NCBI RefSeq assembly: GCF_000959725.1
Contig: NZ_CP009322.1
Coordinates: 2,170,001-2,234,000, forward strand
DNA: 64,000 nucleotides
Source: Burkholderia gladioli
GTDB lineage: Bacteria > Pseudomonadota > Gammaproteobacteria > Burkholderiales > Burkholderiaceae
Reading direction: 5' to 3'
Part shown: positions 8,827 to 18,441 of the stretch, piece after piece
Position numbering within the stretch: the stretch's first letter is position 1
Layout: each line of letters opens with the position of its first letter
Notes under the pieces: model-generated
Database searches by the model: none
The model's input: only the letters and a program-made list of their open reading frames with translations
Told to the model about the DNA's origin: nothing
Position numbers and translations under genes: made by a program

Positions 8827-9996
8827 TCAGGCCGCGCGGATCGCTTCCTCGTAGACCTGCGCCACGCGCCTGGCGATCACCGCATTGTCGAAGTTCTCGC
8901 GCGCGTAACGGCGGCAGGCATCGGCATCGGGCAGCTTGAGCGTGCCCGACAGCGCGCCGTCCAGCCCTTGCGCGATCGCCGCCGTGCCGGTGCCGCCCAG
9001 CACCAGTTCCTCGGAGAGCCCCGAGACGGCCTCGGGCAGGCCGCCCACCGGCGTGACCAGCACCGGCGTGCCGGAGGCCAGCGATTCCACCGTGATCAGC
9101 CCGAAGCCCTCCAGCGCCACGGTCGGCACCACGCTGACGGTGGCGGCGCGATACAGCGCGGCCAGGTGCTCGTCCGGCACGAAGCCGAGCAGCTTCACAT
9201 GCTCGCCGAGCCCCGCCGCGTCGATGCGCTGCTGCAGTTCCTCGGCCAGCCGCCCCTTGCCGGCGATCAGCAGCAGGATGTCGGGATGGCGACGGCGCAC
9301 CTGGTCCACCGCGTCGATCAGGTCCTCCAGCCCCATGCGCCGCACCAGGCGCCGCACCGCCAGCACGATCGGCCGGCCCTGCGGCAGTTGCAGCTTGCGG
9401 CGCGCCTCGGCCTGCGTGATCGGCAGGTCGAACTGGGCGGTGTCCACGCAGCCCGGCACGATCCGCACCTTGTCGCGCGCGATGCCGTAGCGCGAGGTCA
9501 GGATCTCGGCGAACGCGCTGGACAGCACGATCAGCCGCGAGGAACGCGCGTAGACGGTCTGCTCCAGGTAGCGCTTGGCGCGCTGGCCCAGCGAATCGGC
9601 GCCCTCCACCTGGCTCTCGTCGGCCCAGGGGCCCTGGAAGTGCGAGACCTGAGGGATGCCGCGCGTGACGTCGAGCCCCGGGAAGGTATAGAGCGCGAAA
9701 TGCGAGGACACCACGTCGGGCCGCTCGTGGCGGATCACCTCGCGCAGCGCGCGGCGCGCGGCCATCATGCGGCGCGGCAGCGATTGCGCGGCGGAGCCGA
9801 AACCGCGGATCGCGCCGTCGGTGTCGGCGGCCACGCGCCCCGAGCCGGCCACCACGCCGCGCACGGCGACGCCCGCGCCGGGCAGCGCGCCGACCAGCGA
9901 GTAGTACATGCGGTCCAGGCCGCCGGCGCGCTCGGGGAACCAGTGCATGCCGATCTGCAACGACTTGATGCTCGAAGATTGAGGAAGGGTGCTCAT
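8827..9996 (-). CDS. bceK: Glycosyltransferase family 4/GT-B, exopolysaccharide (BceK-like)
   Basis: 389-residue GT-B glycosyltransferase. The acceptor-side N-terminus contains GMHWFPERAGGLDRM. The C-terminal nucleotide-sugar domain carries the EX7E region (TVALEGFGLITVESLASGTPVLVTP) and KVRIVPGCVDT. It should add one sugar to the undecaprenyl-linked repeat unit on the cytoplasmic face of the inner membrane. It is the last gene of the leftward bce cluster, and its ATG overlaps the bceJ stop by four bases. The symbol rests on gene order (fifth gene after bceF); donor and acceptor sugars are unknown. Confidence 0.85.
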   Translation of the reverse strand: MSTLPQSSSIKSLQIGMHWFPERAGGLDRMYYSLVGALPGAGVAVRGVVAGSGRVAADTDGAIRGFGSAAQSLPRRMMAARRALREVIRHERPDVVSSHFALYTFPGLDVTRGIPQVSHFQGPWADESQVEGADSLGQRAKRYLEQTVYARSSRLIVLSSAFAEILTSRYGIARDKVRIVPGCVDTAQFDLPITQAEARRKLQLPQGRPIVLAVRRLVRRMGLEDLIDAVDQVRRRHPDILLLIAGKGRLAEELQQRIDAAGLGEHVKLLGFVPDEHLAALYRAATVSVVPTVALEGFGLITVESLASGTPVLVTPVGGLPEAVSGLSEELVLGGTGTAAIAQGLDGALSGTLKLPDADACRRYARENFDNAVIARRVAQVYEEAIRAA

Positions 9997-11222
9997 CGGA
10001 GGGGCTCCTGGGTGGGCAACGGGCCGGGGCCCTGGGTCGGCACGTGGGCCGGCGGCGGATTCACGGCCTGCGTGCCCGACGAAATCGGTTGAGGTTGGGA
10101 AATCAGCCTCCGGTAGAGCGCCAGGTACTGGGCGCCCATCTGGTTCCAGCCGAAATCGTTCATCAGGGCGCGCGCGGCGCGCCCCATCTCGCGGCAGCGT
10201 TCGCGCGAATGCGCGAGCGAGCCGATCGCGCCGGCCAGCGCGTTGGCGTCGTCCGGATCGTCGAGCACGATCCCGCAATCGGCCGTGATGATCTCGGCGC
10301 CGCCCGCGGTGCGCGCGGTCACCACCGGCAGGCCGGCGGCCATCGCCTCGAGCAGCGACAGGCTCATCGCCTCGTAGCGCGAGGGGAACACATAGGCGTC
10401 CACCGAGGACATCAGCTGCGGCATGGTCTTGACCAGGCCGAGGAAGTGCACGCGCGAGGCGATGCCCAGCGCGCGCGCCTCCTCGGGATAGGGGCTGCCG
10501 GGCAGGTAGCCGGCCACCGCCAGGTGCACGTGCTCGGGCAGCTCGGTGAGCGCCTTGAGCACGGTGCCGAGGTTCTTGCGCGGCGTGCGCAGGTCGCCCA
10601 CGAACAGCAGCAGGAAGGCGTCCTGCGGCAGCCCGTAGGCGCCGCGATCGGGCTGCGCGCCGCCGAAGGCCTGCGCGTCCACGCCGTTGTAGATCACGCC
10701 GATGCGGTTGCCGTCGATGCCCAGCCGGCGGATCTCGTCGGCCACCTTGCCCGATACCGCGATCACCGCGCGCGAGCGCCGGTAGGCCCAGCGCTCCAGC
10801 ACCGCGTTGACGCGCGTGTACACGTATTGATAGGCCGACCACAGGCCCCGGCCCGGCGAGAACGGGTAGTAGCGGCTGGCGAACCAGCCGCCGTGCACGA
10901 AATGCGCGGTATTGACATCGGCACGCACCCACGAGATGAAGCCGTTCACATGCAGCACGTCGAACTCGTCGCGATGACGGTTGATCCACAGCGCGCTCTT
11001 CAGGGCGAACACCTGCTGGCGCAGCAGGTTGCTCGGCCAGAAGCGGCCCGGCTGCACCGGGATCCAGCGCACCCGCGGGTGCTCCAGCAGCTCCGGCGCG
11101 ACATGCGACGCGACGAGCGTCACTTCGCACTGCTCGGCAAGTGCCGCGCGTGCGATCTCGTAGTTGACGCGGCCTTGCCCGTCGTTGTGACGGACCACGT
11201 GCGTGACGATGGCGATTCTCAC
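9993..11222 (-). CDS. bceJ: Glycosyltransferase family 4, exopolysaccharide (BceJ-like)
   Basis: 409-residue GT-B glycosyltransferase starting with GTG (VRIAIVTHVV), whose start overlaps the bceI stop by four bases (GTGA). A Glyco_transf_4 N-domain (DVLHVNGFISWVRADV) is followed by GT1 motifs GVIYNGVDAQAF, LLLFVGDLRTPRKNLGTVL and FPSRYEAMSLSLLEAMAAG. The last 35 residues form a Pro/Gln-rich tail after the folded domain. It is expected to extend the lipid-linked repeat unit in the cytoplasm. Sugar specificity cannot be read from sequence; the name follows cluster order. Confidence 0.86.
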   Translation of the reverse strand: MRIAIVTHVVRHNDGQGRVNYEIARAALAEQCEVTLVASHVAPELLEHPRVRWIPVQPGRFWPSNLLRQQVFALKSALWINRHRDEFDVLHVNGFISWVRADVNTAHFVHGGWFASRYYPFSPGRGLWSAYQYVYTRVNAVLERWAYRRSRAVIAVSGKVADEIRRLGIDGNRIGVIYNGVDAQAFGGAQPDRGAYGLPQDAFLLLFVGDLRTPRKNLGTVLKALTELPEHVHLAVAGYLPGSPYPEEARALGIASRVHFLGLVKTMPQLMSSVDAYVFPSRYEAMSLSLLEAMAAGLPVVTARTAGGAEIITADCGIVLDDPDDANALAGAIGSLAHSRERCREMGRAARALMNDFGWNQMGAQYLALYRRLISQPQPISSGTQAVNPPPAHVPTQGPGPLPTQEPLR

Positions 11223-12706
11223 AGTCCTGCTCCCCGATTGCGTTTGGCGGCGGCACGCTGGATTTTTTGCCAATGCGATGCCGCCAGGATCGAAAACAAA
11301 CTCATGAACAGCAACAAACCTCCCGTTCCGATCAGCGAATTGGTGAACACCAGCATCGCGAAGATCGAGATCGCGAGGCTCACGCAGGCGGCGACGTATT
11401 TGTCGTCGCGCATCCCGAACGACACGCGCAGCGCGCGCGCCAGCAGCCAGAGCGTGCCCGACAGGTAGAGCAGCGTGCCGGGCCAGCCGAGCACGAAGGG
11501 CACGTTCATCACGCCGCTGTCGAAGCTGCCGTACTTGCCGAGCTCGCCGCTGTCGCTGGACAGCTTGGTGGAGGCGCCGGTGGCGCCCAGCCCCTCGCCC
11601 GCCACGTCGGTGAAGGCGGTCTGCGCGAAGCTGGCGTAGAACTTGTTGCGATCGTCGTAGCTGCGATCGTCCTTGAGGTTGGTGATCGACTCCAGGCGCT
11701 GGCCGAGCCGGTCGGCCACCGGGCCCACCGTGAGCAGCGGCACCGACAGCCCGGCCAGCACCATCGCGCCCACCACCATGCGCAGGCGCACGCGGTTCGA
11801 GGATTTCGCCAGTTGCACCGCCAGCGCGATCACCCAGCCGCCCCAGGTCGAGCGCACCAGGCACAGCATGAAGGCGATGAAGCCGGCGCCGCCGGCCAGC
11901 CAGCGCACCCGCTGGGTGGCCGCCAGCATGAACACCAGCGAGCCCATCATCGCGAAGGCGAACGGCCCCGAGGAGTTCATGGTGCTGAACACGCGCACGC
12001 CATAGGGCACCGGCTCGCCCTGCGAGGCCATCTGCGAGCCCACCATCCACAGCACGTCCCAGGCCGGCATGATGAAGAACTGCACCATGCCGTAGGCGCC
12101 CATCACCAGCATCCCCCACACGAAGGTCGAGACGATCACGTCGCGGTATTCGGGGTAGTCGCGCGCGTTCACCGCGATGTGGAAGCCGATCAGCACCGGG
12201 TAGATCCAGTTGGCCAGGTCGTAGGTGGCGGCCAACAGGCCTGCCGAGACCAGCCCGACGAAATAGGCATAGGCCAGGCCCGCCAGGATCATCAGCATCG
12301 GCAGGCCGCGCCGCTGCGCCAGCACGCGGTAGTGGCGCAGCAGGCCGAGCCCGCAGATCATGGTGACCGCCAGCGGCGCGATCTGGATCAGGCTGGTGGG
12401 CGTGTAGGCGCCGCGCGACCAGTCGGCCAGGCGCCGCACCTCGGGCGCCAGGAACCACAGCCACCAGACGAAGCCCACGTAGCGCGCGGGGCTGCGGAAG
12501 TAGAGCCAGAAACCGGTGGCGATCGACAGCGCGGGGAACGCCAGGGTCAGGATCGAGCCCTGGTGCGCGAGGATCAGCAGCCCGGTGAGCGTCCACAGGC
12601 CGGCCTGCGCGGCCCAGTGCTTGGGCTCGGCCAGCAGGCGCCGCTTGGGCTGCTTGCCGCGGCGCGCGCGGACGAGCGGTTCGACGGGATAGGCGGGCGT
12701 ACTCAT
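11219..12706 (-). CDS. bceI: Wzy/O-antigen-ligase-type polysaccharide polymerase (BceI-like)
   Basis: 495-residue polytopic inner-membrane protein with about eleven hydrophobic stretches and a large hydrophilic periplasmic loop near residues 340-400 (DRLGQRLESITNLKDDRSYD ... EGLGATGASTKLSSDSG). This topology is usual for Wzy polymerases and WaaL-like ligases. In this locus it should polymerise flipped repeat units on the periplasmic face, in the Wzx/Wzy pathway together with the BceF autokinase. No flippase gene is present in the window, so that step must be encoded elsewhere (in B. cenocepacia I recall a second bce cluster). Confidence 0.82.
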   Translation of the reverse strand: MSTPAYPVEPLVRARRGKQPKRRLLAEPKHWAAQAGLWTLTGLLILAHQGSILTLAFPALSIATGFWLYFRSPARYVGFVWWLWFLAPEVRRLADWSRGAYTPTSLIQIAPLAVTMICGLGLLRHYRVLAQRRGLPMLMILAGLAYAYFVGLVSAGLLAATYDLANWIYPVLIGFHIAVNARDYPEYRDVIVSTFVWGMLVMGAYGMVQFFIMPAWDVLWMVGSQMASQGEPVPYGVRVFSTMNSSGPFAFAMMGSLVFMLAATQRVRWLAGGAGFIAFMLCLVRSTWGGWVIALAVQLAKSSNRVRLRMVVGAMVLAGLSVPLLTVGPVADRLGQRLESITNLKDDRSYDDRNKFYASFAQTAFTDVAGEGLGATGASTKLSSDSGELGKYGSFDSGVMNVPFVLGWPGTLLYLSGTLWLLARALRVSFGMRDDKYVAACVSLAISIFAMLVFTNSLIGTGGLLLFMSLFSILAASHWQKIQRAAAKRNRGAGL

Positions 12707-12719
12707 GCGGCTCGGTGCG

Positions 12720-13856
12720 TCAGTTCGAGGGCGTGCGCGAATCGGCCAGCGGCAGCGGCGCGGCGGCGCCGGCCGTGACGCGGCGGCGCTGCAGCAGCTC
12801 GCGCGTGATCCGCACGTGCTGGGCCGCGAAGGCCTCGGTGGTCAGCTCCGCCTCGACCAGCCGCGCCGCGGCCGCGCGGGCCCGCGCCAGCGCCCGCTCG
12901 GGCTGGGCCACCATGCGATCGGCCGCGCCGCGCATGGCGCTGGCGTCGAAGGCCGGCACATAGGCCGCGCAATCGTTCGGGAAGTAGTCGCGCAGGCCGC
13001 CCACGTCGCTGACGATCATCGGCTTGCCCACCGCCGCCGCCTCCAGCATCACGGTGATGCCCGAGGCGTGGTGGTTGGGCCGCAGCGGCACCACGATCAC
13101 GTCGGCCCAGTCGTAGAACTCGCGCTGCCTCGCGATGCCGGACACCGAGGCGATCTCCACGTTGGGCCGGTGCAGCTCGCGCGGGATGCGCCGCCGCGTG
13201 GCCAGCTTGACCTGGTAGCGCGGCAGGCCGCCGAAGGCCTCGATCAGGGTGGCCCAGTCGCGGTCGCGGTCGTTGCCGATCGCGGCGATGCGCAGCGGGC
13301 GATGCGGCGTCCAGGTCTCGGGCATGCGCACCGGGAAGTCCTGCGTGTTGAGCCCGTAGTAGACCTGCACCGCGTCGCGCTGCAGGAACTCGCGGCACAG
13401 CACGGCGTTGTCGCGCGCCAGCGTGGTCAGCACGTCGGCGCGCGCCAGCAGCTTGCGATAGACCCAGCGGCGCAGCGCGCCGAAGCGCGGCCAGCGATCC
13501 AGCAGCCAGACGCTCTGCGCCAGCAGCAGCGGCCGCGCGCCGCGCGCGCCGGCCAGCTTCAGCACCAGCGCGGCGGCCAGATGCTCCTGCTCGGTATGCG
13601 TCCAGATCACGTCGGCCGCCAGCAGCGCCTCGCGATTGCGCCAGGCATGGATCGCGTCGAAGCCGAGCGCGGCCTTCAGGGCGCGGCGCGCCACGCTGAC
13701 CGGGCGCGATTCGCGGCGGTCGCGCGAATAGCTCATGGCGAATTCGTCGGAGGCCGCGTGGTGATAGCCGTACAGGCAGCCGATGTTGTCGCCGGCGCGA
13801 TAGCTGCGCGGATCGGCGCCGTAAAACAGGTGAACGTGCACGTTCGTGGCGGTCAT
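12720..13856 (-). CDS. bceH: Glycosyltransferase (GT-B), exopolysaccharide (BceH-like)
   Basis: 378-residue GT-B-type glycosyltransferase. The N-domain includes VHVHLFYGADPRSYRAGDN and HTEQEHLAAALVLKLAG. The C-domain has VQVYYGLNTQDFPVRMP, WADVIVVPLRPNHHASGITV and MLEAAAVGKPMIVSDVGGL, where Glu plus the GIT segment marks the donor site. It is separated from the polymerase gene by 13 bases and belongs to the same transcription unit. It should act in the cytoplasm on the growing lipid-linked oligosaccharide. Donor sugar unknown; name from synteny. Confidence 0.85.
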   Translation of the reverse strand: MTATNVHVHLFYGADPRSYRAGDNIGCLYGYHHAASDEFAMSYSRDRRESRPVSVARRALKAALGFDAIHAWRNREALLAADVIWTHTEQEHLAAALVLKLAGARGARPLLLAQSVWLLDRWPRFGALRRWVYRKLLARADVLTTLARDNAVLCREFLQRDAVQVYYGLNTQDFPVRMPETWTPHRPLRIAAIGNDRDRDWATLIEAFGGLPRYQVKLATRRRIPRELHRPNVEIASVSGIARQREFYDWADVIVVPLRPNHHASGITVMLEAAAVGKPMIVSDVGGLRDYFPNDCAAYVPAFDASAMRGAADRMVAQPERALARARAAAARLVEAELTTEAFAAQHVRITRELLQRRRVTAGAAAPLPLADSRTPSN

Positions 13857-13986
13857 GCGGAATCTCCGGGTTCGGTGCTCAACAAGCGTGCGCGTGCGCG
13901 CCGGCGCGGGGCGTCGTCGCGCGACAGCGGGCGGCAGCGGGCGGGCCGCGCGAGGCGGCCCGGGCGCGTGGACGCGTTCATGCCGT

Positions 13987-14937
13987 TCATGCGGTAGCCA
14001 GCGGCCGGCCCGTGGCCGAGGTCTCGCGGCGCGCGTCGTGGGCGCCCTCGCGCACCGCGCGCCAGCGCTCGCGCACCCGCGAGCCGCCGCGCGGACCGAA
14101 CGACAGCAGCACGTGCGCGAAGCCCGGATAGACGCGCGTGCCGACCAGCGCGTACCACCACCAGGCGATCTCGCGCCGCGCCGGCGGCAGGTGCTCGCGC
14201 AGCGTCAGGTGCAGGTTGTAGGCGGCGTTGACGATCGCCTGGCGCGAGGCGGCATCGCGCCGGTCCTCGTCGAAGCGCTCGGCCGGATAGTGGTCGACCG
14301 CCACCGCCGGGTCGTAGACCAGCTTCCAGCCGCGCCGCTTGACGGCCATGCTGAAGGCCATGTCGTTGTGGGTCTGGGCGCCCGCGCCGCGCAGGCGCGT
14401 GTCGAAGCGCAGCCCCGAGATCGCCGCGCGGCGGTAGATCATGTTGGCGCCCTTGAGCATGTCGACCTCCCGCGCGCCGCCGATGCCCAGGTGATGGTTG
14501 CCGATCAGCTTGCCCGAGAGCCGCACGCGGCCCACCTCGGGCCGCTCGCCGTCGATCACGCGGCCCTTCTCGTGCACCCAGTCGCGCCCGCCCAGCGCGC
14601 CCAGCCGCGCATCGGCGGCGAACGCGGCGGCGATCCGCTCGAGCCAGTCGGGATGCGGCGCGGCATCGTCGTCGGTGATCGCCACCACGTCGCCCTGCGC
14701 GGTGTCGAGGCCCCGGTTGAGCGCGGCCACCTGCCCACCCACCTCGACCGGCGCGACCACCAGCGGCAGCGCGCCGCGCACGCGCGGATCGGCCAGGCAT
14801 TCATGGGTGGCATCGTCCTCGGGACGGGCCACCACGATCACCTGGTCGGGCGCGCGGCGCTGGCGCTGCAGCGCGATCAGGCAGCGCGCGAGATCGGCGG
14901 GACGCCGGTAGGTCGGGACCAGTACGGAGAGTTTCAT
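13987..14937 (-). CDS. bceG: Glycosyltransferase family 2, exopolysaccharide (BceG-like)
   Basis: 316-residue GT-A fold protein. It starts with KLSVLVPTYRRPADLARC, the nucleotide-binding strand of GT2 enzymes, and has the metal-binding DDD-like segment VAITDDDAAPHPDWL near residue 90. A later GANMIYRRAAI segment and NDMAFSMAVKRRGWKLVYDP follow the usual acceptor-side pattern. It lies 36 bases after bceF and is the only inverting family-2 enzyme among the four glycosyltransferases here. A 130-base untranslated gap separates it from bceH. Confidence 0.87.
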   Translation of the reverse strand: MKLSVLVPTYRRPADLARCLIALQRQRRAPDQVIVVARPEDDATHECLADPRVRGALPLVVAPVEVGGQVAALNRGLDTAQGDVVAITDDDAAPHPDWLERIAAAFAADARLGALGGRDWVHEKGRVIDGERPEVGRVRLSGKLIGNHHLGIGGAREVDMLKGANMIYRRAAISGLRFDTRLRGAGAQTHNDMAFSMAVKRRGWKLVYDPAVAVDHYPAERFDEDRRDAASRQAIVNAAYNLHLTLREHLPPARREIAWWWYALVGTRVYPGFAHVLLSFGPRGGSRVRERWRAVREGAHDARRETSATGRPLATA

Positions 14938-14973
14938 CGGTGCATACCTCGTCGTCGTTGTGCGGCACGCCCG

Positions 14974-17196
14974 TCAGGCGTTCAGGTATTCGTGGACCGA
15001 GGCATAACCCCGGCCGTAGCCGCGCGTGCGCGGCGGCACGCCGTTGAAGATGCCGCCTTGCAACTGCACGCCCGCGGTGCGCAGCCGCTTGATCGAATCG
15101 CCGATCTCGCCCTCGGTATGCATGCCCGAGCGCAGCACTAGGAAGGTGGAGCCGGCCAGCACGCCGAAGATGGTCGCGTCGGTAACGGCCAGGATCGGCG
15201 GCGAATCGACGATCACCGCGTCGTAGCGCTTGCCGAGCCCGTCGAGGTAGAGCGCCAGGCGCGGCGACATCAGCAGCTCGGAGGGATTGGGCGGGCGCTG
15301 GCCGGTCGGGATGAAGGACAGCCCCGGCACCTGGGTCTCGCGGATCGCCTCCTCCAGCGCGATCTGGTCGCTCAGCAGCTCGGACAGGCCGTTGCGGCGC
15401 GGCACGCCGAAGTAGCGGTCGAGCGCGCCGCGACGCATGTCGGCGTCGATCAGCAGCACGCGCTTGCCCGAATGCGCCAGCAACGCGGCCAGGTTGACGG
15501 TCAGGAAGCTCTTGCCGATGCCCGGGGTCGGGCCGGTCAGCACCATCACGCGGTTCTTGGCGTCCATCAGCGCGAACTGCATGGCGGTGCGCAGGCTGCG
15601 CAGGCTTTCCACGCTGAGGTCCTTGGGCCGCGCCACCGCCAGGATCGGGCGCATGTCGCTGCCGCTCTTCTGGGCCGCCGCGTCGAGCCGTTCGAGCTCG
15701 ACGCTCTTCGGGATCAGGCCGTACATCGGCAGGTTGAACATGCGCTCGACGCGCTCCGGATCCTCGATGCCGTGGAACAGGTTGCGGCGCAGGAACACCA
15801 CGCCGGTGCCGACGATCAGGCCCAGGATCACCGCCGCCGACAGGATCAGCGCCTTCTTCGGCTTGACCGGCACGCCGGGGCGCAGCGCCGCGTCCACCAG
15901 GCGGATGTTGCCGCCGGTGCCGGCGCGCTGCACCGAGAGCTCCTGCACGCGGTTGAGCAGCAGCACGTAGATGTCCTCGGCGACCTTGGCGTTGCGCTGC
16001 AGCGCGACCGCCTTGACCTCGGTGGCCGGCAGGCTGCGGAACTTGTCTGCGTACTTGTCGCGTTCCTTCTGCAGTTGCGCGAGCTGCTGGTTGGCCGCGA
16101 TCACCATCGGATGCTCGGGCGTGAAGCGCTGTTCGAGCGAGGCCAGTTGCAGGCGCTGCGCGGCGATCTGCTGCTCGTACTGGATGCTGCCCTCCAGGTA
16201 GACCTTGGCCTCGTCGCTCGCGTTGATCGAGCCCGAGGTGCTCTGGTACTCGGTCAGCGCGGCCTCGGCGCGCTCCAGGTCGGACTTCAGGCGCGGCTCC
16301 TCGCTCTTGAGGAAGTCCAGCATCTTGTTGGCCTCGGCCTGCTTGCTGTTGACGTGCTGCTGCAGGTAGGACTGCGCCAGCGCGTTGGCGATCATCGCGG
16401 TCTGCACCGGGTCCTTGCCCTCCAGCGAGATCTGCACCACGCCGGTCTGCTTGCCCTGCTCGCTCACCTGGATCGCCGACTGGAAGGCGGTGATCGCGTC
16501 CAGGTCGTTCTGGCGCACCACCACGAACTGCGTGCCGGGCCGCGCCACCAGCTGGCTGACCAGCAGCGACACGCCATTGCCCTCGGCGCGCTCGCCCACG
16601 CGGCCGCGCAGCAGCAGGCCGCCGTCCTCGTTGGCCAGCGTGTAGGCGCCGTCGGCGCCGGCCGTCAGCATCAGCTTCTTGCCTTCGAGCGCCGGCGTCA
16701 CGTCGATCGAGTCGACCGCCGCCTGCTCGCCGCCCCAGGCATAGGAGCTCATGCCGAGCCAGGGCTTGGCCAGCTTGCCCGGCGCGGCCAGGCGCGCCGA
16801 GATCGCGCCCAGCAGCGGGAAGGTCTTGGGCGCCACCGAGAAGTTCAGCTTGCACTGCTCGACCACCGGGCCGACCACGCCGCGGCTCTTGATGATCTCG
16901 ATCTCGGCGTCGGTGGCGGGCGTGGCCGGCCCGCCGTTGATCACCGCGCCGGTCTGGGTCTGGGTCAGCGCCTGCGAGGTGTTGTCAGCCGCCTCGACGC
17001 GCACGTGCGCGTCGGCCGAGTAGATCGGCTTCGCGAGGTAGCAGTAGACGCCCGCGAGCGCCACGATCAGCGCGGCGATGCCCAGCAGCAGCCAGATGTC
17101 GTCGAGGATCACCTGGATCAGCTGGCCGAGGACCACGTCCTCGTCGTCGGGCTTGGCCGCCATGTCGGCGTAGGGATGTTTGACTTGCGTATTCAC
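14974..17196 (-). CDS. bceF: Polysaccharide co-polymerase tyrosine autokinase (BceF, Wzc type)
   Basis: 740-residue bacterial tyrosine kinase. The N-terminal Wzz domain is bounded by membrane segments near residues 30-50 and 450-470, with a long periplasmic coiled-coil between them (KSEEPRLKSDLERAEAALTE). The cytoplasmic kinase has Walker A GPTPGIGKS near residue 555, Walker A' VLLIDADMRRG and Walker B VIVDSPP. The C-terminus ends in a tyrosine cluster (GYGRGYASVHEYLNA) that would be autophosphorylated. It controls chain length and export with BceE and is dephosphorylated by the BceD phosphatase upstream. Confidence 0.95.
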   Translation of the reverse strand: MNTQVKHPYADMAAKPDDEDVVLGQLIQVILDDIWLLLGIAALIVALAGVYCYLAKPIYSADAHVRVEAADNTSQALTQTQTGAVINGGPATPATDAEIEIIKSRGVVGPVVEQCKLNFSVAPKTFPLLGAISARLAAPGKLAKPWLGMSSYAWGGEQAAVDSIDVTPALEGKKLMLTAGADGAYTLANEDGGLLLRGRVGERAEGNGVSLLVSQLVARPGTQFVVVRQNDLDAITAFQSAIQVSEQGKQTGVVQISLEGKDPVQTAMIANALAQSYLQQHVNSKQAEANKMLDFLKSEEPRLKSDLERAEAALTEYQSTSGSINASDEAKVYLEGSIQYEQQIAAQRLQLASLEQRFTPEHPMVIAANQQLAQLQKERDKYADKFRSLPATEVKAVALQRNAKVAEDIYVLLLNRVQELSVQRAGTGGNIRLVDAALRPGVPVKPKKALILSAAVILGLIVGTGVVFLRRNLFHGIEDPERVERMFNLPMYGLIPKSVELERLDAAAQKSGSDMRPILAVARPKDLSVESLRSLRTAMQFALMDAKNRVMVLTGPTPGIGKSFLTVNLAALLAHSGKRVLLIDADMRRGALDRYFGVPRRNGLSELLSDQIALEEAIRETQVPGLSFIPTGQRPPNPSELLMSPRLALYLDGLGKRYDAVIVDSPPILAVTDATIFGVLAGSTFLVLRSGMHTEGEIGDSIKRLRTAGVQLQGGIFNGVPPRTRGYGRGYASVHEYLNA

Positions 17197-17253
17197 GATG
17201 GCTATCCGCCTCAGGTTGGTGGGCCGGCGTCGGGGGACGCCGGCCTCGCCAGA

Positions 17254-18441
17254 TCAGCGCGTGATCTGCTTCATGTAGTAGATCGACTGGATCGTCGGGA
17301 AGATCTGCTGCAGCAGGCGGTTGAACTGCACCGACCCGGCCGTGCCCACGTAGACCACATCGAGCGGCTTGAGCTGGAACCGGCTCGACAGCATCAGCGC
17401 GTCGGGCTGGGTCATGTCCAGGCGATAGATGTCCGGCATGTCGGGCTTGTCCTGCAGGTCGCGCAGCACATAGACCTGGCGCGGATTCGCGTCGGTGTCG
17501 AGGATCCCGCCGCCGGCCGTGATCGCGTCCGCGATGGTGAGCTTGCCCTTGAGCATCGGCACCGTCACCGGCTGCTTGACCTCGCCCATGATGAACACGC
17601 GGCTGTCGCTGCGGTCCGGCACGTTGATCACGTCGCCCGGCTGCAGCATCACGTTCTCCTTCGCCTCGCCGCGATCGAGCATGGCGTTCGCGTCGAGCAC
17701 GTAGAACTTGCCGTCGCGCGTGAGCCGCACGCGCTGCAGGTCGGCCTCGGCGGTGGTGCCGCCCGAGCGCGTGATCGCGTCGACCAGGCGCAGCGGCACG
17801 TCGGTGATGGCCAGCGGCCCCGGCGTCTTGACCTCGCCGGTCACCTGCACCTTCTGGCTGCGATACGACAGCACGCGCAGGTCGATCTGCGGGTTCTTCA
17901 CGTAGCGCGCCAGCTTGACGGCCAGCTCGTCGCGCACGTCCTGCGCGGTGCGCCCGGCCACGCGGATGCGGCCCACGAACGGGAAGTAGATGGTGCCGTC
18001 CGCGCCGACCGTCTGGCCGTAAGGATCGGCCTGGCCCGGCAGCGCATTGGTATAGGGCTGCTGCAGCGCGCCGGCGATGGTCTGGGTGGTGTTGCCGCCG
18101 GCCGAGAAGGACTGGCCCTGCGGGGTGGTCAGCTCGGGGTGGTCCCAGACCGTCACGCCGAGGATGTCCTGCGGCTCGATGCGGTAGACGTACTGGGTCG
18201 GATCCGGGAACAGGTCGGCCGGCAGCGGGCGGCTGTCGTGCTGCGCCAGCGCCTGCGAGACCACCAGTTGCGGCGTGATCAGCTTGACGTCGTAGTGCGT
18301 GTCGGGCATCGAGCCCTTCTCGTCGAGCCGCGAGGTGTTGATGTAGTTGCCCGGCGCAGTGGCGCAGGCGCCGAGCAGCGCGGCCGCCACGAGCGGCGCG
18401 AGCGCGGTGAGGAAAGTTCGCTTGAGCAGGCGTTTCAGCAT
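17254..18441 (-). CDS. bceE: Outer-membrane polysaccharide export lipoprotein (BceE, Wza type)
   Basis: 395 residues starting with a lipoprotein signal (hydrophobic stretch ending LLGAC at about residue 26). The Poly_export domain (YRIEPQDILGVTVWDHPEL, GADGTIYFPFVGRIRVAG) and SLBB repeats (KVQVTGEVKTPGPLAITD; RVFIMGEVKQPVTVPM) follow in order. As in Wza, it should form the outer-membrane exit channel and dock onto BceF. The start at 18441 overlaps the phosphatase gene; an in-frame ATG at 18456 would add five residues (MAAQT) and is an equal possibility. Confidence 0.93.
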   Translation of the reverse strand: MLKRLLKRTFLTALAPLVAAALLGACATAPGNYINTSRLDEKGSMPDTHYDVKLITPQLVVSQALAQHDSRPLPADLFPDPTQYVYRIEPQDILGVTVWDHPELTTPQGQSFSAGGNTTQTIAGALQQPYTNALPGQADPYGQTVGADGTIYFPFVGRIRVAGRTAQDVRDELAVKLARYVKNPQIDLRVLSYRSQKVQVTGEVKTPGPLAITDVPLRLVDAITRSGGTTAEADLQRVRLTRDGKFYVLDANAMLDRGEAKENVMLQPGDVINVPDRSDSRVFIMGEVKQPVTVPMLKGKLTIADAITAGGGILDTDANPRQVYVLRDLQDKPDMPDIYRLDMTQPDALMLSSRFQLKPLDVVYVGTAGSVQFNRLLQQIFPTIQSIYYMKQITR